A DNA stretch of 64,000 nucleotides from Diphasiastrum complanatum. Taxonomy: Eukaryota > Streptophyta > Lycopodiopsida > Lycopodiales > Lycopodiaceae. Both the position numbers and the translations under genes were made by a program. The stretch covers positions 20,701,285 through 20,765,284 of the forward strand of contig CM055106.1 in the NCBI GenBank assembly GCA_029204225.1, given 5' to 3'. Numbering within the stretch: position 1 is the first letter of the stretch; each line of letters starts with the position of its first letter. The notes under the pieces were generated by a model. It saw only the letters and a program-made list of their open reading frames with translations, made no database searches and was not told where the DNA came from. Shown here piece after piece: positions 54,800 through 64,000 of this stretch.

Positions 54800-56375
54800 A
54801 GCACTGATGTTTTATATCAGATGAAGAGCCTAAGGATGTCTAAGAAGCTTTTCAATCCAAGGAGTGGGTTGAAGCAATGACCCAAGAATTTGAAGCCTTG
54901 ATGTCAAATAACACATGGGAGCTTGTGGAGCCACCAAACAACATGCATGTGATGGGATGTAAGTGGGTATTCAGAATCAAGTATAATCATGATAGATCTA
55001 TCAATAAGTATAAAGCAAGACTTTGTGCCAAAGGCTACTCACAAATTAAAGGTCTTGACTATGAAGATACCTTTGCACCAGTTGCAAAGATGGTAACAGT
55101 TCGAATACTCAACTCTCGCTTGCATGTTTTCACAAATGGAGTATGTTCTAGCTTGATGTTTCTAATGCATTTCTCAATGGTTACCTTGAGGAGGAGATTT
55201 ATATGGAGCAGCCTCTAGGTTTTGTGAAGAAGGTGATGAATCGAAAGTTTGTCTTTTGTTCAAAAGTCTATATGGACTGAAACAGGCACCAAGGTCTTGG
55301 TATGCAAGGCTCAATTCCTATCTCATATCTCTCGAATTTTGTCTAAGTGAATATGACCCTACTCTGTATTATAAGTTTGTAGAAAGCTTTGTAATTATTC
55401 TTCTCATCTATGAAGATGATATCATTCTTTGTGGAAACAGTGAGAAGTTAGTTGAAGAAACTAAGCATGCACTTGGTACTGAGTTTAAGATGCAGGACTT
55501 AGGAGTTCTTCACTATATTCTAGGCCTTGAAATAGATTTTTGGAAAGGTCATGCATTTATAAGCTAAAGTAGATATGCACTTTCCATGCTCAAGAAATTC
55601 CATATGGAGAACTGTAAAGGCATAGATGCACCTATGGAGCACACTGTAAAAGTTACTATTAAAGATGATGAGAAATCCTTTGAGGACATCACTCTTTATA
55701 GGAGTCTTATTGGCTCACTTATTTGGTTAACAGTGACTAGGCCTGATCTAAGCTTTTGTGTTCATAAGCTAAGTCAACACATGCATGATCCAAAGTTATA
55801 TCATTGGAAGTTGGCTAAAAGAGTCTTGAGGTATATATCTTCTAACTTGGATTATGGACTATTCTATGAAAGAGAAGATCTGACTTTGATTGCTTTTTCA
55901 GATTCAGATTTTGCAGGAGACAGGTTGGATAGGAAATCCACAAGTGCTTGCACTATATTTCTTGGAGGATATTTGGTTTTCTTGGCTATCAAAGAAGTAG
56001 GCAACTATTTCCTTATCATCTTGTGAAGCTGAATACAAATCTCTTACAACCACAACAAAGGAGGTTTTATGGATTAAAAGGCTACTTTTGGAGCTAAAGT
56101 GTCATGCAGATGAAGATTTACCAATGATCAAGAATGATAACATTTCTGCTCAGGCTCTTGCAAATAATCCAGTCTTTCATGCAAGGAGCAAGCATATTGA
56201 AGTGGCTCATCATTTTGTAAGAGAAAAAGTCATTGGAAGAGAGATCTCATTGGAGCATGTTTCATCTTCAGATTGTGTTGTAGATCTTCTCACCAAGCCT
56301 CTACTCAAGAATGTATTTATGAAGATGAGGTCAAACCTTGGCCTAATTTTTTATTGTTTGTTGATAGGAACATAA
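54800..56375 (+). pseudogene. Ty1/copia reverse transcriptase and RNase H
   Basis: Plus strand: EWVEAMTQEFEALMSNNTWE, MGCKWVFRIKYNHDRSINKY, DYEDTFAPVAKMVTVRIL, a frameshift near 55120, KSLYGLKQAPRSWYARLNSY, IYEDDIILCGNS (the YVDD motif reads YEDD), MQDLGVLHYILGLEIDF, a TAA at 55565, then RNase H: TRPDLSFCVHKLSQHM, DSDFAGDRLDRKST, a frameshift near 55985 at the WLSKKQ region, SCEAEYKSL, and the C-terminus HIEVAHHFVREKVIGREISL. Integrase and gag are absent. A polypurine tract and LTR start follow immediately. Confidence 0.88.
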
Positions 56376-56380
56376 TTTTT

Positions 56381-56389
56381 AAGGAGGAG
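56381..56389 (+). other. Polypurine tract
   Basis: AAGGAGGAG, directly before TGTGAAGATAATT. Confidence 0.75.
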
Positions 56390-56515
56390 TGTGAAGATAA
56401 TTAAAATATTATCTTCTTATCTCGAGTTTGGGGTCATGTCCATGATGATTTTGACTACTCTCTACCCGAGAGCAGCCTCTTTTTCCCATACTGAACACTT
56501 AGAATTATTTCTGAC
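56390..56515 (+). repeat. Start of 3' LTR, truncated
   Basis: Begins TGTGAAGATAATT after the polypurine tract. A perfect 9-bp inverted repeat (GAAGATAAT 56393-56401, ATTATCTTC 56408-56416) lies at the terminus. The LTR appears to end where the Ser/Thr-rich ORF begins. No mate in the window. Confidence 0.5.
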
Positions 56516-56519
56516 ATTC

Positions 56520-58222
56520 ATTTCTCATAGTGAAGAGTTAGATCTAAGCCCATCTACGTCCTCGCCATCCGCGTCCCAGCAGACCAGATCCACCTCTTCA
56601 ACCTCACCAACCTCATCCATGTCCCCTAGCCGAGAGGAGGGAGAAACATCTTCCCAATCTGCCTGCCAACCTGTTGTTCGTCTCACACGCACACCTTCAC
56701 AGTATACAATTTTACCTTTACTTACGAAGCAAGAGATTGTCGCTCTTCGCACCGACAGCTACCTCGCAGTCCTGATTGGCGCAGACCTCCATGACATGCA
56801 TGTACTCTGTTTCCAGGACCTTGCTCTCCCAGCAAGCGTTTTCCACTTTCGCCACTGACACTTTTACCGTCACCTACAAAGGGCGGGACCATGCAATCCC
56901 CCTTGACCCGTATCTAATTTCAATAGCTCTCACACTTTTGCACTATGACCACCTACCAGCCACTCGTGCACTCGTCAAATATGACATTTTTACATTTCTC
57001 GATCCAGACCAAGACGAAATCAAAACCAAAACCAACGACAAATACCTGATCCCATCTCTGAGACGTTATAGATTTTCTATCCACCACCATCATTGTCAAT
57101 TTCCACCGTCTCCTTCGTGTGTCCAAGCAGGTCATCGTCATAATGACCCTGACGGGAGGACCAGACACAGTCTACGATTGGGCCTCATCTCTTGTAAAAG
57201 AGTTATAGGCCACTTTCAAGTGCCCCTCATGGATCTGTAGTGGTCTTATCACCATCATCACCTATACGCATCTAGAGCATCTAGAGCATCTAGGGTAAAA
57301 ATTTCCCCACTATCCTCTCCATCTGCTAGCCTCTCCTCGCAAGATCCACTTGCACGCTTGTTGGCACCTCCTCTCCTACACCATCCACTCAAGCACGCAC
57401 CAGCCTAGCATGCACCAGCCCTGTCTGCTCCTCCCCCATAATTCAGATCAAGTCCCTTGTACATAGTCCTATCTACCATATAGTTACTTCCCCTATCTCG
57501 ACCGTTGTCACAAGTTTCATCACTCCCACCATCGCCACCTCATCTCCTCTCTCTGTCTCTATTCCATCTGTTTCATCTCTTGTTCACTGCCCCGCACTCA
57601 TCTCTACCATCACTGGTCCAATTACCTCCATTGTCACTCCCATTGTTACCACTATTTCCACCACCATTGTTCCACCAATCACCACCATCTCTGTCACTGC
57701 ATCTCTTCCACCACACATCATAACTTTGCCACCATCGACCAGCTGGGATACTCAGGCATTGGGTTGCTAGACTGCCTCAATGGGCCTTCAGCATCAACTC
57801 CACTAGATGCTCTCCGAAAGAGCTACTGAGCAATCTCATGGCCAATTGGTGGCGGGGCAAACGCTGTAGGCCTTGACTGATTAGGTCACGTGGCTGGAGC
57901 CAAGATAGAGAAAAAGAGAAGAAAGAGAGTCAAGAGTTGGTCCACAAGAGCTAGTCCATCAGTTGATAGGCTAGCTCAAGAAAGCAGAGCAAGCAGCTCA
58001 ACAACACCAATAGCACGTGGCCACAGTTCAGGCCCAGATCCTCCAAGAGAAGACTGCACGACAAACTTATCAATTGGACCGCCAGCACCTACTCACAAAC
58101 TAGATGGTGCTGGAATAGGAACGAGAATCTCTCAGAGCCTTTGAGAGATCCCTCTAGGATTATGTCTGCCAACTGGAGCATAATGTCTCGAGGGAGCAAA
58201 CAAAAAATTAGTGAGCCCAAGC
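56520..58222 (+). pseudogene. Unidentified Ser/Thr/Pro-rich and coiled-coil ORF, 5' part
   Basis: A broken coding sequence interrupted at 58222 by a nested copia element. Order: Ser/Thr-rich N-terminus (SPSASQQTRSTSSTSPTSSM), LTKQEIVALRTDSYLAVLI, a frameshift near 56830, FTVTYKGRDHAIPLDPYLIS, ALVKYDIFTFLDPDQDEIKT, further frame changes, a long Ser/Thr/Ile/Pro-rich linker (VVTSFITPTIATSSPLSVSI, about 57490-57735), then a Gln-rich segment with coiled-coil character (AEQAAQQHQ, VATVQAQILQEKTARQTYQL). Most stops are TAG where a Gln codon would fit. No protein family is recognised. It has no knuckle, protease or RT, and may be the internal ORF of a non-autonomous LTR element or a captured gene. 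Confidence 0.45.
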
Positions 58223-58885
58223 TATTAGAATTTAGCAATTTGCACATGGTTTTTTTGATGTATTTAACATCTATGTGGATCCACACATGTGAAGACCTGT
58301 CTATAAAATGACACTTGTAATATTCAGATCCATTTTGATTAGCTTTCATTTGAGTCAAATATGACATCTCTTAAATTATAGGAGTTAGGTCCTAGATTGT
58401 AGGAATCTAGAAGGTCAACACAAACCACCAATGGATGATGTGGCAAACTTGATAGATCTTATCCAAAGTGGATATGGATAAGTACAATGAGCTATCCCAC
58501 ACGTGCTGGATGTAGCTTAGAGAGATATTATGGTGATTGTGTACTTGATCCATGATGGATCCGTTGTGAACCTAATGATGAGAAACATTGGTTTGTGAAT
58601 CAATTTTGGTGGTTTCACTCTCTTTAGCACTTTCTTTGTGGATGAATGCTTAGTAAATCATAAGTAAACTATTTCTTTGTTATCAGGCCATACAGTAGCT
58701 ATAGTTCACACGTGTGAAGCCGTGGATCATCATTTCTTGATTGTTCTTGCTTGGAATCACAAAGATTGTCAAGTAGAAGCTAGATTTGGAAGCTAGTCTT
58801 GATATAGATCAAGATCCCAAGCTACCAATCACTCTTTGTGATCATTTGTAGATCAAATTCAGTCCTTAAAGTCTGAAATTTGACA
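58223..58885 (+). repeat. 5' LTR (663 bp)
   Basis: Aligns along its length with 60360-61005. Starts TATTAGAATTTAG (TG decayed to TA) and ends AAATTTGACA. Contains CACACGTGTG at 58707-58716 and a decayed CACACATGTG near 58281. Confidence 0.93.
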
Positions 58886-58898
58886 TGGTATCATAGCC
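58886..58898 (+). other. Primer-binding site
   Basis: TGGTATCATAGCC, one mismatch from the plant iMet PBS, abutting the LTR. Confidence 0.92.
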
Positions 58899-59437
58899 AA
58901 GTCAAAGATCTTACTTGATGATCCAAATATCTTCACTTTGGTGAAAGCATTGGTGCTAGATTCATTTTGAAGGAGGGCAACCTTTACTAATAATTTACTT
59001 GTGATGTTGAGGTTCATATTAGTGTGTAAAGTTTAGATGTACTTCTCACACGTGTGAGAGGCTGCTGGAGTTGTACTTTCACCAAAACTTTTTGTTTTTT
59101 CAATATTTGAGCTTCAAAACAATTTGTGAAGAGTGAAAGTAGTGATGTGCTTGTAAAAATCCATTGTTTCCATTATAGATTTGATGTTGATTGGTGTTAG
59201 AAGTTTATTAAACCTCCAAATCATTGAGAGTGAGTTTGAGACTTATGTTTTTAGTTCAAGAGTGAAGCTAAAATCCATTCTAAACACCATAGGAAGGCAT
59301 TGGCACTTCCAAGAGTCAAATCCAAGCTCCTAAATTGAATAGATTGTGAAGAATTCAATTTTCCAAGTCTTTTTGGTTTAAGATCATTATATATCTTGTT
59401 TCTTGAGTTACATTTGTTGTACTTGTTACTAGTTAGA

Positions 59438-59573
59438 ATGGGTTCAATTGGAGCCTATCTTCGTGAGACTAGTGAAAGGCTAAATTCTAATAATTATTCA
59501 ACTTGGAAAGTAAGAATGGAGTGACTACTAGTGCTCCAAGATATGTATGATCTTGTCATAGGAGAGAAAATTT
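59438..59573 (+). pseudogene. Copia gag N-terminal stub
   Basis: ATG at 59438 (MGSIGAYLRETSERLNSNNY, STWKVRME), a TGA, LLVLQDMYDLVIGE, then an out-of-frame junction to RNase H sequence (KFEMKDCKG). Homologous to the first 50 residues of the gag at 2.8-4.0 kb. Confidence 0.85.
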
Positions 59574-60355
59574 GAAATGAAAGATTGTAAAGGAGTAGAA
59601 ACTCCTATGGAGCAAAATGTAAAAGTTTCTAATAGTGATGATGAATCATCCTTTGAGGACATCACACTATATAGAAGACTTGTAGGCTCCTTGATCTATC
59701 TTACTATAGCTAGGCCTGATCTAAGTTATAGTATGGGTAAACTAAGCCAATCTATGCAAAATCCATTGGTTTGTCATTGGAAAAATGCAAAAAGGATGTT
59801 GAGGTACATCTCGTGCACCAAGAACTTTGGCATTTTGTATGATGGATCTAATCTTGCCTTGAAGGCATATTCGGATGCTGATTTTCCAGGTGATAAAGTG
59901 TATAGGAGGTCCACAGGTGCTTTTGTTATCTTTCTTAGCATGGCATAGTGTTTTGGCTTTCCAAAAAGCAAGATACTATTTCTCTATCTTCAACCAAGTC
60001 GGAATACAAGGCACTAACATCAACAACAAACGAGATCTTATGGTTGAAGAGACTTTTGGTGGAGTTGCACGTCAAAGAGACTAAAGAGCAGCCAATAATA
60101 TATTGTGACAACCAATCAAGCCAAGCATTAGCAACCAATCCCACATTCCATGCAGGGAGCAAGCACATAGAGATTGCTCACCATTTTGTGAGGGAAAAGG
60201 TTCAAGCAAAGGAGATCAAGCTACATCATGCGTCTTCTTCAGATTGCCTTGCTAATCTACTCACTAAAGCCTTGCCACAGGCTTCATTTATCAAGTTAAG
60301 ATCAGCTTTAGGAGTTGTAGATAGATGTACTATACTTGTATCATGTAAAAATTGA
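59574..60355 (+). pseudogene. Copia RT end and RNase H
   Basis: MKDCKGVETPMEQNV, LVGSLIYLTIARPDLSYSMG, YSDADFPGDKVYRRST, a frameshift at about 59948, FWLSKKQDTISLSSTKSEYK, YCDNQSSQALATNP, HIEIAHHFVREKVQAKEIKL and SSSDCLANLLTKALP. The RNase H acidic residues are visible (SDAD, KSEY, CDNQ). One frameshift only, so younger than most neighbours. Confidence 0.88.
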
Positions 60356-60359
60356 GGAG
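60348..60359 (+). other. Polypurine tract
   Basis: AAAATTGAGGAG, directly before the 3' LTR and overlapping the RNase H stop. Confidence 0.85.
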
Positions 60360-61005
60360 TGTTATAATTTCGCAATTTTCACATGGTTTTTTTTTTATGT
60401 ATTTAACATCTATGTGGATCCACACGTGTGAAATGACACTTGTAATATTCAGATCCATTTTGATTAGCTTTCATTTGAGTCAAATATGACATCTCCTAAA
60501 TTATAGGAGTTAGGTCCTAGATTGTAGGAATCTAGAAGGTCAACACAAACCACCAATGGATGATGTGGCAAACTTGATAGATCTTATTCAAAGTGGATAT
60601 GGATAAGTACAATGAGCTATCCCACACGTCGATGTAGCTTAGAGAGAGATTATGGTGATTGTGTACTTGATCCATGATGGATCCATTGTGAACCTAATGA
60701 TGGAAAACATTGGTTTGTGAAGCAATCTTGGTGTTTTCACTCTCTTTAGCACTTTCTTTGTGGATGAATGCTTAGTAAATCATAAATAGACTATTTCTCT
60801 ATTATCAGGCCATACAGTATCCGTACTTCACACGTGTGAAGCCATGGATCATCATTTCTTGACTGTTCTTGCTTGGAATCACAAAGATTTCAAGTAGAAG
60901 CTAGATTTGGAAGCTAGTCTTGATATAGATCAAGCTTCCAAGCTACCAATCACTTTTGTGATCATTTGTAGATCAAATTCAATCATTAAACTCTGAAATT
61001 TGACA
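60360..61005 (+). repeat. 3' LTR (646 bp)
   Basis: TGTTATAATTTCG to AAATTTGACA. Over 90% identical to the 5' LTR, with a deletion of about 17 bases near 60432 and small indels. CACACGTGTG at 60421-60430 and 60829-60838. Confidence 0.93.
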
Positions 61006-61010
61006 TAGGC

Positions 61011-62218
61011 CAACTTCAAAACTCAATAGGTGGCCTTGGAGCTAAATGTCCAACAAGCAGAATAGCAAGTGCAGGCCATCTAGGCTGCCCTCGATCAGAT
61101 GGTGGGAACTGCAGAAGAAGAAACACCGGCCACTCAAAAGCTACAAAAGAAGCACGTCAAATATTACAAGGACCATTCCAACCTGGTGCTGCAAACTTAT
61201 CAAGACCAACGAAAACTTCACAATGTTATGTTCAATACCAAGGAAAAAGAGCTGGCAACCCTACACGCCACAGAGCTGGCAACCCTACATGCCACGCTCC
61301 AAGAAGATGAGCAAGTGCTCAAGGTAGCATAAGACCAGTTGAGAATCCTCAAGAAGCAATTCAATGTCGTTCTAAAATTTTCTCTGCTCTAGATGGTAAT
61401 TTACCATTCACTGCCCAGTGAATAACCTCTCTTATCCTGTGGCGGTGCACAAACACTGGTAGAGTAAAGTTTTTATGGTGTCTCGGTGCTCTTCGAAGCC
61501 AAATATTTAGATTTCATGACAAGGGGCAACTATACACTACCAAGAAAACTGGAGGAGCTACTCAAAAGAAGTCGACCGATATCCTTTCACTCTTGCATCC
61601 TCAACCATAGTGGAGGAAGGCGGCACTCTTATGCAACCTAGAGCTCATCAAAAAATACCTTATAGTTGCTACGGTTCTATGGGCAGATCCAGCATACCAT
61701 CCAAACCTCAGAAGGAGATCTTGGTCAGCCTTGCAGACTCCAAGTGTAGGGCCTACAATTGGCCAATCACAAAGTCAAAAAAGGTTTGGAGAATGACCAT
61801 CGATTTCAAAAGAGCCCTCAATCGCTTCTTGATTGACGCGGCTAACTCTCCAGATCCCATTGTACTGGAAGCCTATTACCACGTGGATACCTTATTGACC
61901 ACTGCCAAGGTGGACACTAGGTGGGATATGTATTTTGGAGAGTATTGTTTCGACCCAAATAAAGCCTTCTAAGCAATGGCCATCATGGATCAGATTCCCT
62001 TGTACTAGACCTACCATCGCTTGTCCTCAACGTCCTTTGTTAATATAGCGAGACTAAAAAGATGGTACATGACAAGCTTCCTTGGAAATATGCATTCGGC
62101 ATTTGGCCCAATATGCTCGCAATCCACAATGAGCAGTCAATTATGGTCCCGCTTTGTCCGTACAGTTGTAGAAACCCATCAAAAGAATTGCGATCCCAAA
62201 GATGTGAAGGGCCAATAA
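61011..62218 (+). pseudogene. Unidentified coiled-coil ORF, 3' part
   Basis: Continuation of 56520-58222. ANFKTQ, a TAG, VALELNVQQAE, a TAG, QVQAI, then LDQMVGTAEEETPATQKLQK and EKELATLHATELATLHATLQ (Glu/Ala/Leu/Gln-rich, coiled-coil-like, with a short internal duplication). After a gap and frame changes come a 120-codon block (61610-61972: KVWRMTIDFKRALNRFLIDA, YHVDTLLTTAKVDTRWDMYF) and a final block (DKLPWKYAFGIWPNMLAIHN). I recognise no family. It precedes a polypurine tract and putative LTR at 62.64 kb, so an LTR-element origin is plausible. Confidence 0.45.
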
Positions 62219-62640
62219 CTGGAAAAGGCTCCCTGAAAATTTTCTCGCACCTTGTATCTTTTTTATAAAGAAAAAAAAAAAAGTCCAAAAAAAACATCCC
62301 GAGACTCATTTTATTTTTTATTATTTTTCACCATTACCTCATTTTCTCTTTCTTATTTTCTCTTAACTTATCCCCCTGTACATATCCCTCACTCTTTTTT
62401 TTCCCTTGTCCCCTTGTACATATCCCTCACTTTTCTTTCTCTTATCCACCTTTACATATACCTCTGTTTCCCCCCACTACAGCTCAACTTTGTTGCCAAA
62501 TTTTTTTCTCCTGAACTTTTTGTCAAACTTTTTTCCTTCTTGTCTGTACCTCTTTTTCTCTCTTTCGCCACGGTTTCACATCCACACACGCCAACACCAA
62601 TGACATACACAGGTGCCAAGGGACTGTCACCAAAATTGCA
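62219..62640. other. Pyrimidine-rich spacer, no gene
   Basis: T/C-rich sequence with poly(A) at about 62270-62290 and repeated CATATCCCTCAC and TTTACATATACC units. The plus-strand frame here is low-complexity. Confidence 0.5.
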
Positions 62641-62649
62641 GTGGGGGCA
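62641..62649 (+). other. Polypurine tract
   Basis: GTGGGGGCA, directly before TGTTAGAAGATTT. Confidence 0.6.
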
Positions 62650-63480
62650 TGTTAGAAGATTTTGATGAAGATTCTTCTAACGGATGATTCTGGTAAAAAA
62701 AAATTGTATGGATTACAAGATGTTCATGTGAGCTATGAGGGGACTGTATCATTCAATTCGAATTTGGAGAAATCAAAACTTAGAAAGAGGCTTCATTGAC
62801 AACACATTCAAAAGTTAAAGAGAGTGCATAAATTATGTCAAATGAGCTAGCAGGGAAAGCCGGTTTCTCCTCACCGAGTTAGTATGAAGAAAGTTCAACC
62901 TTTGATCTTATAACAAATGCCCAAAGTGCCCAATGAATATCGCATGTTATCATGTCGCCAAACTGCATCAAGGAACGTTGACGAACAACCAAGAAAGAGT
63001 TCCAGAATCCAGATTCACCAGGAAAGCCAATATCAGAAAGTCAACAAGATTGTAGACCGGCCAACGAGCGAAGACAAAGCCCAGCGTCTCCCCAATAGAT
63101 TTTACGACATCAGAAAGAATTAGATCTATCAGTAATCTAACATCAAATACCCTTAAAAGGTGCACTGTGCTTGTAAGCCAAAGGCTCAAGAAGTGGAGAT
63201 AGATCTAAAATACCAATGGGCCAAAATGGGTTGTTTACATGTATGATTCTGTCTTCTTTTTCGGATGATAATATATATACATTATCTATATTTGTTATAT
63301 TAGTATCAAGAGATGTGATGGCAACAATCTCCTGTCATGTAATTTTGCCTTCCTTTGTATTAAAAAGGACTTGTATGTCTTTCTGATCGTATAAAATAAG
63401 CTCTGCATCCTCAACAACTTGAAAGGATGTTAGGGCAGGAGCAGAATTAAGTTACAACGCCCTCAAGCTCAGGCACAAAA
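62650..63480 (+). repeat. Putative LTR with terminal hairpin and TATA box
   Basis: Begins TGTTAGAAGATTTTGATG. A 9-bp inverted repeat (GTTAGAAGA 62651-62659, TCTTCTAAC 62673-62681) lies at its start, and TATAAAATA at 63389-63397. The right end is undefined and no mate is in the window. Candidate 3' LTR of the element carrying the coiled-coil ORF. Confidence 0.45.
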
Positions 63481-63654
63481 GCTACGCCATTCTATACAAA
63501 TGTTTTGATCAACTCTTGTCGCAATCTATATACATCGTCGAAATTGTATGGCTCAAGAGTGAACTGTCCTCACAAACCAGGTGAATGAGTAAATAACTAA
63601 CATTCACACTAACGAAATAAAAATTTGAATCAATAGAACAACGAATGAACAAAA

Positions 63655-64000
63655 TTTTACATTTTCAATATCTACATCGACTTGCAGATTGTACCACTCG
63701 AAAAAAAGCTTTGTATTGTACAAGATGGACCAAACACAACTAAAAACATCCTTTTGTTGTACACACTGCAGATATTCAACAAAAATTATTAGTTTTATGA
63801 CATACAATTTATTCATGCTGTGACGATAGATTTAAAAAAAAAATACATATCAACGATATATTGTATATACCTTGAGAGATTTAATAGTTATCTCCAATAG
63901 AAGATCCCATTGTTGGTATTTCACACACAATATCATGAAGTAGAGAATCAAATTCTCTATGTGTATTTTCAACTGAGTTTGTTTTTGCACACACAAAATT
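63655..64000 (-). CDS. Candidate exons at right edge, function unknown
   Basis: Minus strand. A frame entering from the right edge (LCVQKQTQLKIHIENLILYF, MILCVKYQQWDLLLEITIKS) ends near 63871 at a GTATATAC donor-like site. After a short gap, GAATATCTGCAG precedes VQQKDVFSCVWSILYNTKLF and FEWYNLQVDVDIENV, which ends near 63665. Splice-like borders and AT-rich, Lys/Ile-rich composition resemble the candidate genes at 11-12 and 24-27 kb. No domain recognised, and it continues outside the window. 63481-63654 shows no gene. Confidence 0.35.

Larger units (their letters stand above)
58223..61005 (+). mobile_element. Nested Ty1/copia deletion derivative with both LTRs (2.78 kb)
   Basis: Complete at both ends: 5' LTR, PBS, gag start, RNase H, polypurine tract and 3' LTR, but everything from gag body to most of RT is deleted. 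The flanking pentamers CAAGC (58218-58222) and TAGGC (61006-61010) differ by two transitions. Removing the element plus one pentamer rejoins the interrupted coiled-coil reading frame exactly (AQ | ANFKTQ), supporting a 5-bp target duplication and insertion into that ORF. Confidence 0.9.

Noticed and set aside
62252-62665. 137-codon plus-strand frame rich in Phe/Leu/Ser resembling membrane segments
   Set aside because: The sequence is a T/C-rich low-complexity spacer before a polypurine tract; hydrophobicity follows from composition.

Overview
This window is plant nuclear DNA from a repeat-rich genome. The main evidence is the class of elements present: Ty1/copia and Ty3/gypsy LTR retrotransposons, several with primer-binding sites matching the plant initiator-methionine tRNA 3' end (TGGTATCAGAGC), a chromodomain-bearing gypsy element, a CACTA (En/Spm, TNP2-type) transposase fragment, and long (CT)n/(GA)n microsatellites. 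I cannot name the species or clade. No complete host gene with a recognisable function was found. No rRNA, tRNA or CRISPR feature was seen.

Layout. 0-9 kb: decayed multi-knuckle gag, a (CT)n tract, a minus-strand copia element with an uninterrupted gag-protease frame and 5' LTR (2.77-5.45 kb), a gypsy integrase, an AT-rich tract rich in TTCnnGAA, and an unidentified broken ORF. 9-12.3 kb: a 716-bp tandem duplication in which each unit holds a long foldback, then a broken multi-exon minus-strand gene. 12.5-24 kb: a copia LTR and gag, microsatellite and LTR fragments, a minus-strand copia integrase joined to gypsy integrase and gag, and another copia LTR and gag. 24-28 kb: the least transposon-like part, with two convergent candidate multi-exon genes of unknown function and a G-box cluster. 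28-36 kb: copia LTRs, gypsy gag and a 2.5 kb copia pol pseudogene. 36-44 kb: LTR-like repeats and a nearly full-length chromovirus that lacks its reverse-transcriptase core. 44-48 kb: CACTA transposase fragment, minus-strand copia, and a minisatellite-like stretch. 49-54.5 kb: copia gag, a second copy of the gypsy gag, and a plus-strand gypsy gag-protease frame with eleven stops and no frameshift. 54.8-64 kb: copia RT/RNase H, and an unidentified Ser/Thr/Pro-rich and coiled-coil ORF split by a nested copia deletion derivative with both LTRs, followed by an LTR and candidate exons at the right edge.

The parts do not form a pathway. They are a nested transposon landscape in which nearly every coding frame is broken. 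The breaks are mostly nonsense or missense changes that fit C-to-T (or G-to-A) transitions, including loss of the catalytic glutamate in four of five integrases, as expected for heavily cytosine-methylated plant DNA. The most unusual structures are the duplicated foldback at 9.5-10.9 kb, motif arrays in the leaders of gypsy gag genes, a perfect CACACGTGTG palindrome recurring in LTRs, and the unidentified coiled-coil ORF.
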